Below, piece after piece: positions 8,410 through 16,105 of a stretch of 49,186 bases of DNA. Under the pieces are notes generated by a model, which ran no database searches, was not told where the DNA came from, and saw nothing but the letters and a program-made list of their open reading frames with translations. The DNA is from Gammaproteobacteria bacterium. Its GTDB lineage: Bacteria > Pseudomonadota > Gammaproteobacteria > Arenicellales > JAANXG01. Numbering within the stretch: position 1 is the stretch's first letter; each line of letters opens with the position of its first letter. The translations under genes were made by a program, and so were the position numbers. The stretch lies in NCBI GenBank assembly GCA_024639325.1, contig JAHEIO010000012.1:15966-65151 (forward strand), in the 5' to 3' direction.

Positions 8410-8952
8410 GGTACTGTCGACTTGTTAACGTGCGCACGAATGTGGTCTGGTTTGGAGACAGATCATCCTGTGTTGTGCACAGGGCACTTGCTGCCATTTG
8501 AAAAACGCTCGCGAACGAAACTCACGATAGTGAGTCGCACGGACTAAATGACGACCTAATCTGAACAGGTTTCCGATCACGCCATGAACCGTGAGAAATC
8601 GTTGTGCCTGTTCCGCCGTGTTTAACCGACGCATTTGCCGCTCCCGTTGACGAGTAGGTTCTTAGGATACCTCGTCGAGGAACCAGGTATCACCGAAGCG
8701 GCCTCGTCCTTTTTTCAGTGCACGTGCGTAAGACAGGCCAAATTTGCCGCACCATTGTCGAATGGATTCGTACGAGACTGTGATCCCGCGCTCAGCGAGC
8801 AAATCCTCGACATCTCGAAAATCCAAGCAAAAGCGATGGTAGAGCCAAACTGCGTGGCTGATGATTTCCGGCGGAAAACGGTATCCATGATAAGGTAGTT
8901 CTTGCTTTTCGTCCCATCAGTCTGACCGATTCGCCTTTGAGTTGACAGTACG
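8410..8952. mobile_element. Internally deleted IS6-family element
   Basis: A minus-strand IS6-type transposase remnant is bounded by imperfect inverted repeats: GGTACTGTCGACT at 8410-8422 and, on the opposite strand, CGTACTGTCAACT ending at 8952 (11 of 13 match). They resemble the IS6 ends, which carry a GGcACTGT-type start. The span is ~540 bp, against about 800 bp for a complete IS6-family element. No target-site duplication is seen in the flanking 8 nt, so the insertion is old or rearranged. Confidence 0.72.
8425..8913 (-). pseudogene. IS6-family transposase, catalytic core deleted
   Basis: Minus-strand translation shows the IS6 N-terminal region: GYRFPPEIISHAVWLYHRF, DVEDLLAERGITVSYESIRQ, WCGKFGLSYARALKKGRGR, and GDTWFLDEV. 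After DEV the frame reads V-S-stop (TAA at 8662-8664). It then resumes in the same frame with the family C-terminus: PTRQRERQMRRL, AQRFLTVHGVIGNLFRLGRH, and a stop at 8425. The segment between the first catalytic Asp and the C-terminal region, holding the second Asp and the Glu of the DDE triad, is missing. The gene is inactive. A start upstream of 8913 is blocked by an in-frame TGA. Confidence 0.82.
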
Positions 8953-9077
8953 CACTCAAGAGAAGTCAGGACGGAACGCTTGGAAAACGGCGGGGGTCGC
9001 AAGCCAGTTTTTTCCGGCGTTCATTATGGTGAGGTTCGGCTCAGAAGGGCTCGGCCAACCGCCTATCTGCTTCCAGG

Positions 9078-9104
9078 ATTTGGACACAAAAATGTTGTCC
9101 AAAT
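9078..9104. repeat. Inverted repeat downstream of ssrA
   Basis: ATTTGGAC (9078-9085) and GTCCAAAT (9097-9104) are perfect 8-nt arms around 11 nt. AAATGTTGTCC and AAATGTTGCCC follow as adjacent 11-nt near-repeats. The site lies about 70 nt past the encoded CCA end of tmRNA, where an integrase attachment region or a terminator could be. No T-run follows, so a simple terminator is less likely. Confidence 0.45.
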
Positions 9105-9171
9105 GTTGCCCAAGTCATGTCTACCTCTGGGCAACAAGAACTTGTAACTTATTGATTTCTATAATATAAAT

Positions 9172-9524
9172 TGGTGGAGGCGGCGGGAATCGAACCCGCG
9201 TCCGTAAGCCCTCCGCGCACCGGATCTACATGCTTATTCTGTCTTTTTGTTAACCGGCCGTGCCCTGACAGACAAACGCACTAGCAGGCGAGCCCGCTTT
9301 AATTTAACGTGGCGCTAACGGACGCAGCGACACGCGATCCAATGTGATTTGACCCCTCGGATCCCTTTCCATCGGCAAAACGGGTGAGAGGGTTAGCCGG
9401 ATTAAGCGGCTAACTGGTAGTTGTCGTCGTTGGCAACTATAAGTTTGCGGTTGGATTAGCGAGGAGATCCGCACCTCGGCATGCCCCGATGGTTTCGCGA
9501 CCCACGTCGAAGCCAGTCGCCCCC
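9172..9524 (-). ncRNA. ssrA: Transfer-messenger RNA (tmRNA)
   Basis: tmRNA rescues stalled ribosomes together with SmpB. The 5' end GGGGGCG (9524-9518) pairs with CGCCTCC before an encoded ACCA at the 3' end (9172), forming the 7-bp acceptor stem. The T-arm GGGTTCGATTCCC and a near-standard 5' segment (CTGGCTTCGACG) are present. The mRNA part reads GCC AAC GAC GAC AAC TAC CAG TTA GCC GCT TAA (positions 9434 down to 9402), giving the tag ANDDNYQLAA, a variant of the E. coli ANDENYALAA. Length 353 nt is typical of one-piece proteobacterial tmRNA. smpB lies just upstream on the same strand; the 3' side faces accessory DNA. Confidence 0.97.
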
Positions 9525-9539
9525 ATAGGAAACTTCGAT

Positions 9540-9567
9540 ATTATATGGGGGCGGCGCCAGAAATCAA
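9540..9567 (-). promoter_or_regulatory. Sigma-70-type promoter of ssrA
   Basis: On the minus strand TTGATT (9567-9562) and TATAAT (9545-9540) are separated by 16 nt. The -10 lies 15 nt before the mature tmRNA 5' end, which leaves a short leader consistent with RNase P processing. The promoter sits between smpB and ssrA, so ssrA need not depend on smpB transcription. Confidence 0.7.
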
Positions 9568-9578
9568 AAGTGGCATCT

Positions 9579-10061
9579 TCAGCGCGTGCCGATTTTGGCC
9601 AGCCGATGCTTGTCCCGTTCCCACTCCCGTTCCCTGATTGCCGCGCGCTTGTCATGAAGCTTTTTACCCTTGGCTAGCGCGATTTTCAGCTTGACCCGCC
9701 CTTTTTTCCAGTACAGGGACAGCGGCACCACGGTGTATCCACTCCGCTCAACCGATCCGATCAGCCGGTCGATCTCACGCCGGTTGAGCAGCAGTTTGCG
9801 GGTACGGGTTGGGTCAGCCACCACGTGCGTTGACGCGGCAGGCAGAGGAGAGAAGTGGGCGCCGAACAGAAACAGTTCGCCGTGGCGGATGATGACGTAG
9901 CTCTCCTTGAGTTGCGCACGACCGGCCCTAAGACTCTTGACTTCCCATCCTTCAAGAGCGATACCCGCCTCGAATTCGTCTTCGAGGTGGTAGTCGTGCC
10001 GGGCTTTCCTGTTGAGTGCAATGGTGCTCGAAGGGGCCGCGGGTTTTTTCTTTTTTCCCAT
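9579..10061 (-). CDS. smpB: SsrA-binding protein SmpB
   Basis: A 160-residue SmpB that delivers tmRNA to stalled ribosomes. Motifs: [68 protein letters not shown] and [15 protein letters not shown], ending in a basic tail. The start at ATG 10061 (MGKKKK) is preferred over an upstream Met at 10094 because it fits the family length. It is followed on the same strand by ssrA, its RNA partner. Confidence 0.97.
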   Translation of the reverse strand: MGKKKKPAAPSSTIALNRKARHDYHLEDEFEAGIALEGWEVKSLRAGRAQLKESYVIIRHGELFLFGAHFSPLPAASTHVVADPTRTRKLLLNRREIDRLIGSVERSGYTVVPLSLYWKKGRVKLKIALAKGKKLHDKRAAIREREWERDKHRLAKIGTR

Positions 10062-10202
10062 AATGTCAGTCTCAAGGTCCGTGAGTCCCCACAACCAGTA
10101 AAATCCAAGTGGTACGGCCAGGATGAGGCCACTATAACGTATCGATTTGCTACTATAAACCGATTAGAAACCACCACGACTAACAACTTACCTGCGCAAT
10201 CG

Positions 10203-10637
10203 ATGACCCACACCGTCAGGCGTTCCGCTATTGTTCCATTTGGGGCGGATAAAATGTATCGACTGGTTGCCGATATTCCACGCTATCCCGAGTTTTTGAA
10301 GTGGTGCAGCAACGCCAGCGCCGTCGAAAACACAGATGGGGACGTGATTGCGTGTCTTGAGATCAGTTTCAAGGGCCTGAAGAAATCGTTTACCACCCGG
10401 AACCGCATGTGCCCCGACGAAAGCATCGAGATGTCGCTGGTCGCGGGCCCGTTCAGCCGCCTCCACGGTATTTGGCAGTTTTCCAGACTGGAAGAGGACG
10501 CAAGCAAGATAGAGCTGGATATCGCTTTCGATTTCAATAACATCGTGGTTGCGAAAGTATTCGGCCCGGTGTTTTCCCACATTGCCAACCATCAGGTCGA
10601 CGCATTCCAGCAGCGCGCGCAGGACCTCTATGGATAA
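10203..10637 (+). CDS. ratA: RatA/COQ10-like START-domain protein
   Basis: A 144-residue polyketide-cyclase/START-fold protein of the RatA family (YfjG in E. coli). Members have been linked to ubiquinone binding (COQ10-like) and, in E. coli, to an anti-association effect on ribosomes. Motifs: VPFGADKMYRLVADIPRYPE, FLKWC, and a C-terminal FGPVFSHIANHQVDAFQQRA. The start at ATG 10203 matches the family N-terminus (MTHTVRRSAIV). It is divergent from smpB, with a 141-nt shared promoter region holding two ACTATAA copies about 20 nt apart. Its last codons overlap rnfH by 8 nt. Confidence 0.93.
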   Translation: MTHTVRRSAIVPFGADKMYRLVADIPRYPEFLKWCSNASAVENTDGDVIACLEISFKGLKKSFTTRNRMCPDESIEMSLVAGPFSRLHGIWQFSRLEEDASKIELDIAFDFNNIVVAKVFGPVFSHIANHQVDAFQQRAQDLYG

Positions 10638-10944
10638 TTCAACAACGATCAGGGTCGAGGTAGTCTACGCCCTGCCGTCGCGACAGCGTGTGGAGCGGGT
10701 GGCGGCGCCGATTGGCAGCACGGCGAGGGAGGTCATCGAATCATCTGAGCTGTTGAGCCGTTTTCCGGAAATCGACCTCGCCCGAAACAAGATCGGGGTC
10801 TACAGCCGGCTCATAGAACTCAACGCCGTGGTCCAGGACGGTGACCGCATCGAAATCTACCGGCCGCTGCGGGCCGATCCCAAATCGGTTCGACGTCAAC
10901 TGGCGAGAGAAGGCAAAACCATGGGGGGCGGTAAAAGCGAGTAG
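10630..10944 (+). CDS. rnfH: RnfH/RatB family protein
   Basis: A 104-residue ubiquitin-like (beta-grasp) protein of the RnfH (UPF0125) family. Seen: IRVEVVYALPSRQRV, GSTAREVIESS, IGVYSRLIELNAVVQDGDRI and EIYRPLRADPKSVRRQLAR, the conserved end. ATG 10630 lies inside the end of ratA (8-nt overlap), so the two are translated together, as in E. coli. The biochemical role is not settled. It converges on bamE, with 13 nt between the stop codons. Confidence 0.93.
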   Translation: MDNSTTIRVEVVYALPSRQRVERVAAPIGSTAREVIESSELLSRFPEIDLARNKIGVYSRLIELNAVVQDGDRIEIYRPLRADPKSVRRQLAREGKTMGGGKSE

Positions 10945-10957
10945 AGGCGGGGGCCGG

Positions 10958-11383
10958 CTACTCGTCGTCGTCCCAGATCTTTTCCCAGGTTCTCTTGAAA
11001 AACCCCTTGTCTTCCTGCTGGGACTCGGTAATCACCGTGCCGCCTTCGCCGCGTACTATGTTCTTCTCCGTGTTGACGCCGATATCGCCTTCGATACTTT
11101 TCATCCGGTCGCTTTCGAATACGACGGTGATGCGCCGCTTGATCTTTACTTTGCCCCGGCGTTCGAGGGAATAGAAATAATCCCATCGGTTCTGATGGAA
11201 AGGGTCTACAACGAGTGGTGTTCCGAGTATGTAGCGGACCTCCCGCTTCGTCATCCCCGGCTCGAGTTGCGACACCTCGGTTTCCGTTATCAGGTTTCCC
11301 TGCTGTATATCGATTTTATGCGTTTGGCATGCGCCGATCGATACCACCAGCAACAGGACAAGAGAGAGGCGAGCGTGGAGCAT
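10958..11383 (-). CDS. bamE: Outer-membrane assembly lipoprotein BamE
   Basis: A 141-residue lipoprotein of the BAM complex that folds outer-membrane beta-barrels. A lipoprotein signal peptide (LVLLLVVSIGAC, acylated Cys at about 19) precedes the SmpA/OmlA domain: LEPGMTKREVRYILGTPLV, FHQNRWDYFYSL and VFESDRMKSIEGD. A charged C-terminal tail (WEKIWDDDE) follows. Family members of this length with such a tail are common. In many relatives bamE is paired with fur; here fur is absent and a GNAT gene lies 83 nt upstream on the same strand. Confidence 0.95.
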   Translation of the reverse strand: MLHARLSLVLLLVVSIGACQTHKIDIQQGNLITETEVSQLEPGMTKREVRYILGTPLVVDPFHQNRWDYFYSLERRGKVKIKRRITVVFESDRMKSIEGDIGVNTEKNIVRGEGGTVITESQQEDKGFFKRTWEKIWDDDE

Positions 11384-11466
11384 AGGAATATCGATTGACT
11401 ATAAGTCCCAGTGTTTCAATTTACGAATCATACCGGACACGACCATCGTCGTCCAAACCGCCTTGC

Positions 11467-11946
11467 TTACAAATAACGTAGTACTGCAATTTCGTCGCAA
11501 TTGTAGAACTTGTAGCACCTTACACAGATACCCCAGACCTTTTCCGGCAAGATTGCTTTGGGAACCGTACGGAAATCGAGCTTGTGAAAAAATTCAGGGA
11601 CATAGGTCAGCGCCATGAGACGACCCAGGCCCCGATCTCTGGCCTCATCGATCAACAGTGCAACCAGGCGCGTGCCGAGTCCTGAACGCCCGAATTCTTC
11701 GTCCACGGCGAGACTCCTGATTTCGCCGAGTTCGTTTGGGAACAATTCCAGAGCGGCGCAGGCCGCAACCCGACCGTGCAGGTCGGCAATCCTGAAATCG
11801 ACAAGATTAATCTCAATATCCTCGACCGTTCGGGGCAGAAGATTGCCCCTGTCGGAGTACCCTTTGAGCAAATAATGGATAGCGGCGACGTCTTCCTGGC
11901 GCGCCGGCCTCAATGTCGGCCCCGGGGACTTGGCAAGCTCATTCAT
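11467..11946 (-). CDS. GNAT acetyltransferase resembling N-acetylglutamate synthase
   Basis: A 159-residue GNAT enzyme. Motif A is visible: EIRSLAVDEEFGRSGLGTRL, with a variant acetyl-CoA loop. LMALTYVPEFFHKLDFR and PEKVWGICVRCYKFYNCDEIA resemble the stand-alone N-acetylglutamate synthases that start arginine synthesis in bacteria lacking the classical kinase-GNAT fusion. The terminal C-x2-C-x5-C cluster is typical of that group. The 8-nt overlap with the end of recN suggests cotranscription with nadK and recN. Another amino-group substrate is possible. Confidence 0.75.
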   Translation of the reverse strand: MNELAKSPGPTLRPARQEDVAAIHYLLKGYSDRGNLLPRTVEDIEINLVDFRIADLHGRVAACAALELFPNELGEIRSLAVDEEFGRSGLGTRLVALLIDEARDRGLGRLMALTYVPEFFHKLDFRTVPKAILPEKVWGICVRCYKFYNCDEIAVLRYL

Positions 11947-13639
11947 CGAGTTTCAAGGAACGTTGCGCCCGGTGAGCAACGCGGACAAGCATATCTCTCG
12001 CGTGGGCCCGGGTCTTGTCCGTTATTTCTATCCCGCCCAGCATTCTGGCGATTTCGTCCTCTCGGGAGGGCCCATCCAGTGGTCTGACCTCAACGAACAC
12101 GCCGTCTCGTTCTTTTTTATGTATCCGAAGGTGTGCGTAGCCTTGTGATGCAACCTGCGCAAGGTGTGTTATGCACAGTACCTGCCGGGCCTGCCCCAGC
12201 AGACGAAGCTTTTGCCCCACGATCTCGGCAACGCCGCCGCCGATACCCACATCCACTTCATCGAACACCAGTGTCGGAACCCGGCCCACGGCCGAGATGA
12301 TGACCTGCAGCGCGAGGCTGATACGGGAAAGCTCGCCGCCCGAGGCGATCCTGCTGAGCGGCCCCAGCGGTTGTCCGGGGTTGGCGCTGACCTGATATTC
12401 GATCCGATCGCAACCGTAGCGCGTCAACTCTTCCTGCAAAGGTTCTGTTTTTACATGGAACCGGCCGCCGGCGATACCCAGTTCCTGCATCTGTTCGGTG
12501 ACAGCCCCGGATAACCGGTTGCCGGCGTCGCGACGGTGCGCTGTGATTTCTCGGGCACGATCCCGGTACTGGTTTTCCGTGGTCGATAGTTCCGCCGCGA
12601 GATCGGCCAGGTTCGCGCCGGCGTTTTCGATCTCCGACAGTTCGGTGTTCAATGCCTGCAGCCGCTGCGGAAGGTATGCCGGTTCGCACCGGTGTTTGCG
12701 GGCAAGATCAAGCATTGACTGGATGCGTTGCTCGACCCAGTGCAGGCGTTGAGGATCAAGCTCCTCCCTGGCCAGTTTCTGGTTGAGCTCTATGCCCGCT
12801 TCGTCGACCTGCACCAGGGCCTCATCCAGCAACGATTTGATATCCGCAACGTCTGGTGCAAATTCGACGAGGGTGTCGAGGCGCTGGATGCTCCGCGTCA
12901 GTAGTAAGCTGGCGGTGTTGTCCTCCGCTTCATGGAGGCTCTGGGCAACAAAGTGCATCCCCTCGATCAGTTCGTTGGCATGGGCCAGTCTACGATGCTC
13001 GAGTTCCAGATCTCCGTACTCGTTGACCGACATGCCCAGCGTTTCCAGTTCGCTTATCTGGTATCTGAGTATGTCCACGCGCGCAGCCCGGTCTTCGGCT
13101 GCCTGTGACAGGGCATCACGTTTCGCACGCAGCGACTGGAATCGATCGTAGAGCTCCGACAGCTCCTGCACCTGCGCCTGGATTCCGGCATAAGCATCCA
13201 GCACGCGACGCTGTGTCTCCCTGCGCAGGAGCGACTGGTGTTCGTGCTGACCATGAATATCGACCAGCAGGTTGCCTAGCTGTTTCAGCATTTGCACGGT
13301 TACGGGGCGGCCATTGACGTAAGCCCGCGTCGGTTTGTCGCTGTAGATGATGCGTCTGGTAATGCACGCACCGTCATCGCTCAGCGCCTGTTCGCGCAGC
13401 CATACGGCAGCATCATCGCCGGGCTGCAGGTCGAATGATGCCAGTATTTCGGCACCCCCGGCACCATGCCTGATGTTGCCCGCGTCCGCACGGGCGCCAA
13501 GGGCGAGGGACAGCGCGTCGATAAGTATCGATTTGCCCGCGCCGGTTTCACCTGTCAGGACCGTGAGCCCGGGACTAAGTTCCAGCTCGAGCTGCCGGAC
13601 GATTGCAAAGTCCCTTACGAACAGAGAGGTCAGCGGCAT
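11939..13639 (-). CDS. recN: DNA repair protein RecN
   Basis: A 566-residue SMC-like ATPase of double-strand break repair. Walker A GETGAGKS (about 31-38) follows the N-terminal LTSLFVRDFAIV. Family motifs are VNGRPVTVQMLKQLGNLLVD, IHGQHEHQSLL, a long coiled-coil middle (about 150-390), the signature LSRIASGGELSRISLALQV and Walker B VFDEVDVGIGG. Length is normal. It starts 5 nt after the nadK stop and overlaps the GNAT gene by 8 nt, so nadK-recN-GNAT looks like one transcript. No LexA box was identified. Confidence 0.97.
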   Translation of the reverse strand: MPLTSLFVRDFAIVRQLELELSPGLTVLTGETGAGKSILIDALSLALGARADAGNIRHGAGGAEILASFDLQPGDDAAVWLREQALSDDGACITRRIIYSDKPTRAYVNGRPVTVQMLKQLGNLLVDIHGQHEHQSLLRRETQRRVLDAYAGIQAQVQELSELYDRFQSLRAKRDALSQAAEDRAARVDILRYQISELETLGMSVNEYGDLELEHRRLAHANELIEGMHFVAQSLHEAEDNTASLLLTRSIQRLDTLVEFAPDVADIKSLLDEALVQVDEAGIELNQKLAREELDPQRLHWVEQRIQSMLDLARKHRCEPAYLPQRLQALNTELSEIENAGANLADLAAELSTTENQYRDRAREITAHRRDAGNRLSGAVTEQMQELGIAGGRFHVKTEPLQEELTRYGCDRIEYQVSANPGQPLGPLSRIASGGELSRISLALQVIISAVGRVPTLVFDEVDVGIGGGVAEIVGQKLRLLGQARQVLCITHLAQVASQGYAHLRIHKKERDGVFVEVRPLDGPSREDEIARMLGGIEITDKTRAHARDMLVRVAHRAQRSLKLDE

Positions 13640-13644
13640 GCAGG

Positions 13645-14520
13645 CTAGACGCGCTCTCCCCAGCCCAGCTTGGACCGCAATGCCGCATAGTGATTATTTT
13701 CCAGCGTCCGGATCAATTGCACGGCGTGACGGGATCGACACACCCGGATCTTTTCATCGCCGTCGAGATGGCTCTTGATCTGTCCGTCGAGGGAAATGTG
13801 AGCGCTGCCCTTTGCGATATTGATCATTTTGAATTCAACGATATTGCTGGCTTTCAGCGCAATCGGTCGCATGGTCAGGGTATGCGGACAAATGGGCACC
13901 AAAATGAGGGCTTCCAGTTGCGGGTGCAAAATGGGCCCCCCGGCGGACAGGGCGTAGGCGGTGGAGCCGGTGGGCGTGGCGACGATGACGCCATCACTGC
14001 GAGAGCCCATGACGAATTCACCGTCGATATAGGTCTGGAGTTCGATGAGCTTTTCCGTCTCACCCTTACCGATGACCATGTCGTTGAACGCGGTTTCATC
14101 CATGAGCTTTTCATCATTCTGCCATATCTCGACATCCAGCATCATGCGCTCCTCGGACTGGTACTCGCCATCGAGAATTCGCCCGATATCCTCATACATC
14201 TCATGCAGGGGAATATCCGTCAGGAATCCTAGCCGCCCCATGTTTATCCCTACCACCGGGATGCCGGTTTTCGCCAACGTGCTGGAGACATGCAGCATGG
14301 TGCCATCGCCGCCGATAACGATGCCCAGATCCAACGTTTTTTCGCCACTTGAACTGAATCGCCCGGCAAAGTCGGCGACGATATCGTCGGCGGTGGTCTC
14401 ACCGATTACGACCTCGATTTCGCGGTAACGCAAATATTCCGCCAAGCCGTTCATCGCCTCATGAACGCTCGAATCCTTGTACTTGCCGAAAAGTCCGATT
14501 GTATTGAAAATCTGAGGCAT
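13645..14520 (-). CDS. nadK: NAD kinase
   Basis: A 291-residue NAD kinase making NADP+ from NAD+ and ATP. Seen: GLFGKYKDSSV at the start, the GGDGT loop (VIGGDGTMLHV), GINMGRLGFLTD, FNDMVIGKG in place of the usual LNE/LND motif, and SDGVIVATPTGSTAYALSAGGP. The open frame runs to 14574, but ATG 14520 (MPQIFNTIGLFG) gives the family N-terminus. First gene of a minus-strand unit with recN; divergent from hrcA. Confidence 0.96.
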   Translation of the reverse strand: MPQIFNTIGLFGKYKDSSVHEAMNGLAEYLRYREIEVVIGETTADDIVADFAGRFSSSGEKTLDLGIVIGGDGTMLHVSSTLAKTGIPVVGINMGRLGFLTDIPLHEMYEDIGRILDGEYQSEERMMLDVEIWQNDEKLMDETAFNDMVIGKGETEKLIELQTYIDGEFVMGSRSDGVIVATPTGSTAYALSAGGPILHPQLEALILVPICPHTLTMRPIALKASNIVEFKMINIAKGSAHISLDGQIKSHLDGDEKIRVCRSRHAVQLIRTLENNHYAALRSKLGWGERV

Positions 14521-14652
14521 TTCTCTAAGGGCCGGCCCGCCGTGGTTCAACCCGCATATTACACTAGCCCGCATTTCTCAACAGGCGGCTAAGGATGCTT
14601 TTTGAGCATTGCAAACGTTGACGTAAATGAATTTGTACAATAACTATTGTGT

Positions 14653-14677
14653 CTTGAAAACGCCTGTCCTGCGCCAT
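14653..14677 (+). promoter_or_regulatory. Sigma-32-like promoter upstream of hrcA
   Basis: CTTGAAA (14653-14659) and CGCCAT (14672-14677) are spaced 13 nt from the CTTGAA hexamer. This approximates the heat-shock consensus CTTGAAA-N11-15-CCCCAT. It lies about 180 nt before the hrcA start. The -10 match is imperfect. Confidence 0.55.
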
Positions 14678-14860
14678 CGCCCGGGATCCTGGTGAGAAAT
14701 GCGGGCTAGGATCGCCAGTGATGACGGGGCGCCGGGGCAGCTGGAAACTGCCGGTTTCAGGGGCAATCCAGGTTGACAGAAGGGTTGCCGGGTTGATAGC
14801 GTCTCCAGGACCGATGGAAAGTGGCGTGAGCGCCCTCCGTTACCGTGGAATATCGATGCT

Positions 14861-15928
14861 GTGACTGAACTTGGTGAACGTGCTGAGACACTTTTAAAGG
14901 CTCTAATCGAACTGTATATCAACGAGGGTCAGCCGGTCGGATCACGCACGCTCGCCAGACATGCCGACCTGTCGTTGAGCCCTGCAACGGTCCGGAATGT
15001 CATGTCAGACCTGGAGGAACTGGGTCTCATACATGCCCCTCACACCTCCGCCGGCAGGGTGCCGACCGGACTGGGCTACCGACTGTTTGTCGACTACCTG
15101 CTGACCGTGGAACCTCTCAAGGAAGAGGCTGTTGACAGCATGCAGACAAGGCTGGCTTCCGAGTCGGACCCCCGCGTCTTGCTCTCAACGGCATCTGAAA
15201 TGCTGTCCAATGTGACGCATTTCGCCGGCTTGATTTTGATCCCTGGCCAGGAGAATGCCCGCCTGCGCCAAATTGAATTTCTCAAGCTGCCCTCCAACCG
15301 GGTGCTGACCATCCTCGTTACGGACGACGGCCGCGTTCAGAACCGGGTGATACCGACCGATCGAGAATATTCCAGCTCGGAGCTGACCGAGGCGGCTAAC
15401 TATTTCAACGACGCGTACAGTGGTTCCACACTGGCCAAGGTCCGTCGCATGCTGCTCGGCGAAATGAAGACGGACAGTGACAGAATGCATGACATCACCA
15501 AGACGGCGGTGGCTATGGCCGGAAAAATGTTCGATCAGGAAGAACAGGACACGGATGACGTGGTTCTCTCGGGAGAAGAAAACCTGCTTAGTATTCCGGA
15601 TTTGTGTCAGATCGACACCCTGCAGAAATTATTCGACGCCTTCAAGACCAAGCAGGATCTCCTGGATCTGCTGGATCGGAGTATGCGCGTCAACGGCATC
15701 AGCATATTCATCGGGGGAGAATCGGGTTACAAGGCATTGAACGATGTCAGTGTAATTACCGCGCCGTACCAGACCGGCGGAGCCGTGGTGGGGACCATAG
15801 GTGTGATCGGTCCGACCCGGATGAACTACGAGCAGGTCATCCCCATTGTCGACGTCACCGCTCGCCTCCTCAGCGGTGCCCTGTCGGGCGCAAAGCTGTC
15901 GGAGCATATCGAGGAAGCCGGAACTTAG
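14861..15928 (+). CDS. hrcA: Heat-inducible transcription repressor HrcA
   Basis: A 355-residue HrcA, a repressor that binds CIRCE operators and whose activity is tuned by GroEL. N-terminal winged helix: LKALIELYINEGQPVGSRTL, LSLSPATVRNVMSDLEELG and the nearby PHTSAGRVPTGLGYRLFVDY. C-terminal motifs are SIFIGGESG and GTIGVIGPTRMNYEQVIPIV. The start is GTG (14861); an ATG 5 nt upstream is out of frame. First of hrcA-grpE-dnaK-dnaJ. No CIRCE-like dyad (TTAGCACTC/GAGTGCTAA) is visible in its own leader or before grpE or dnaK, so its targets may lie elsewhere, for example groES. Confidence 0.96.
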   Translation: MTELGERAETLLKALIELYINEGQPVGSRTLARHADLSLSPATVRNVMSDLEELGLIHAPHTSAGRVPTGLGYRLFVDYLLTVEPLKEEAVDSMQTRLASESDPRVLLSTASEMLSNVTHFAGLILIPGQENARLRQIEFLKLPSNRVLTILVTDDGRVQNRVIPTDREYSSSELTEAANYFNDAYSGSTLAKVRRMLLGEMKTDSDRMHDITKTAVAMAGKMFDQEEQDTDDVVLSGEENLLSIPDLCQIDTLQKLFDAFKTKQDLLDLLDRSMRVNGISIFIGGESGYKALNDVSVITAPYQTGGAVVGTIGVIGPTRMNYEQVIPIVDVTARLLSGALSGAKLSEHIEEAGT

Positions 15929-16034
15929 CCCGCCCTTCGCTCCGGCCCGGCGTTGTCGGCACCTGCCCTGTAGGGGCGGCATCCTGTCGGGAAATCCGCT
16001 CCATCGGGACAAATCCCATTGGCGATCCTGCGGG

Positions 16035-16060
16035 CTTGAATTCCTGGTAAAGAGCCTCAT
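16035..16060 (+). promoter_or_regulatory. Sigma-32-like promoter upstream of grpE
   Basis: CTTGAA (16035-16040), a 14-nt spacer and CCTCAT (16055-16060, followed by TT) closely fit the sigma-32 consensus, 45 nt before the grpE ATG. Confidence 0.7.
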
Positions 16061-16105
16061 TTCTAGCGCATTGAATCAAAATCCAACGACGGTCAGCACG
16101 AATCC

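Noticed and set aside
8635-9169. Plus-strand open frames over and beyond the IS6 remnant
   Set aside because: They are shadows of the minus-strand transposase or low-complexity frames running into the ssrA downstream region.
10841-11398. 185-codon plus-strand frame covering bamE
   Set aside because: Antisense shadow of bamE, whose lipobox and SmpA/OmlA motifs are clear on the minus strand.
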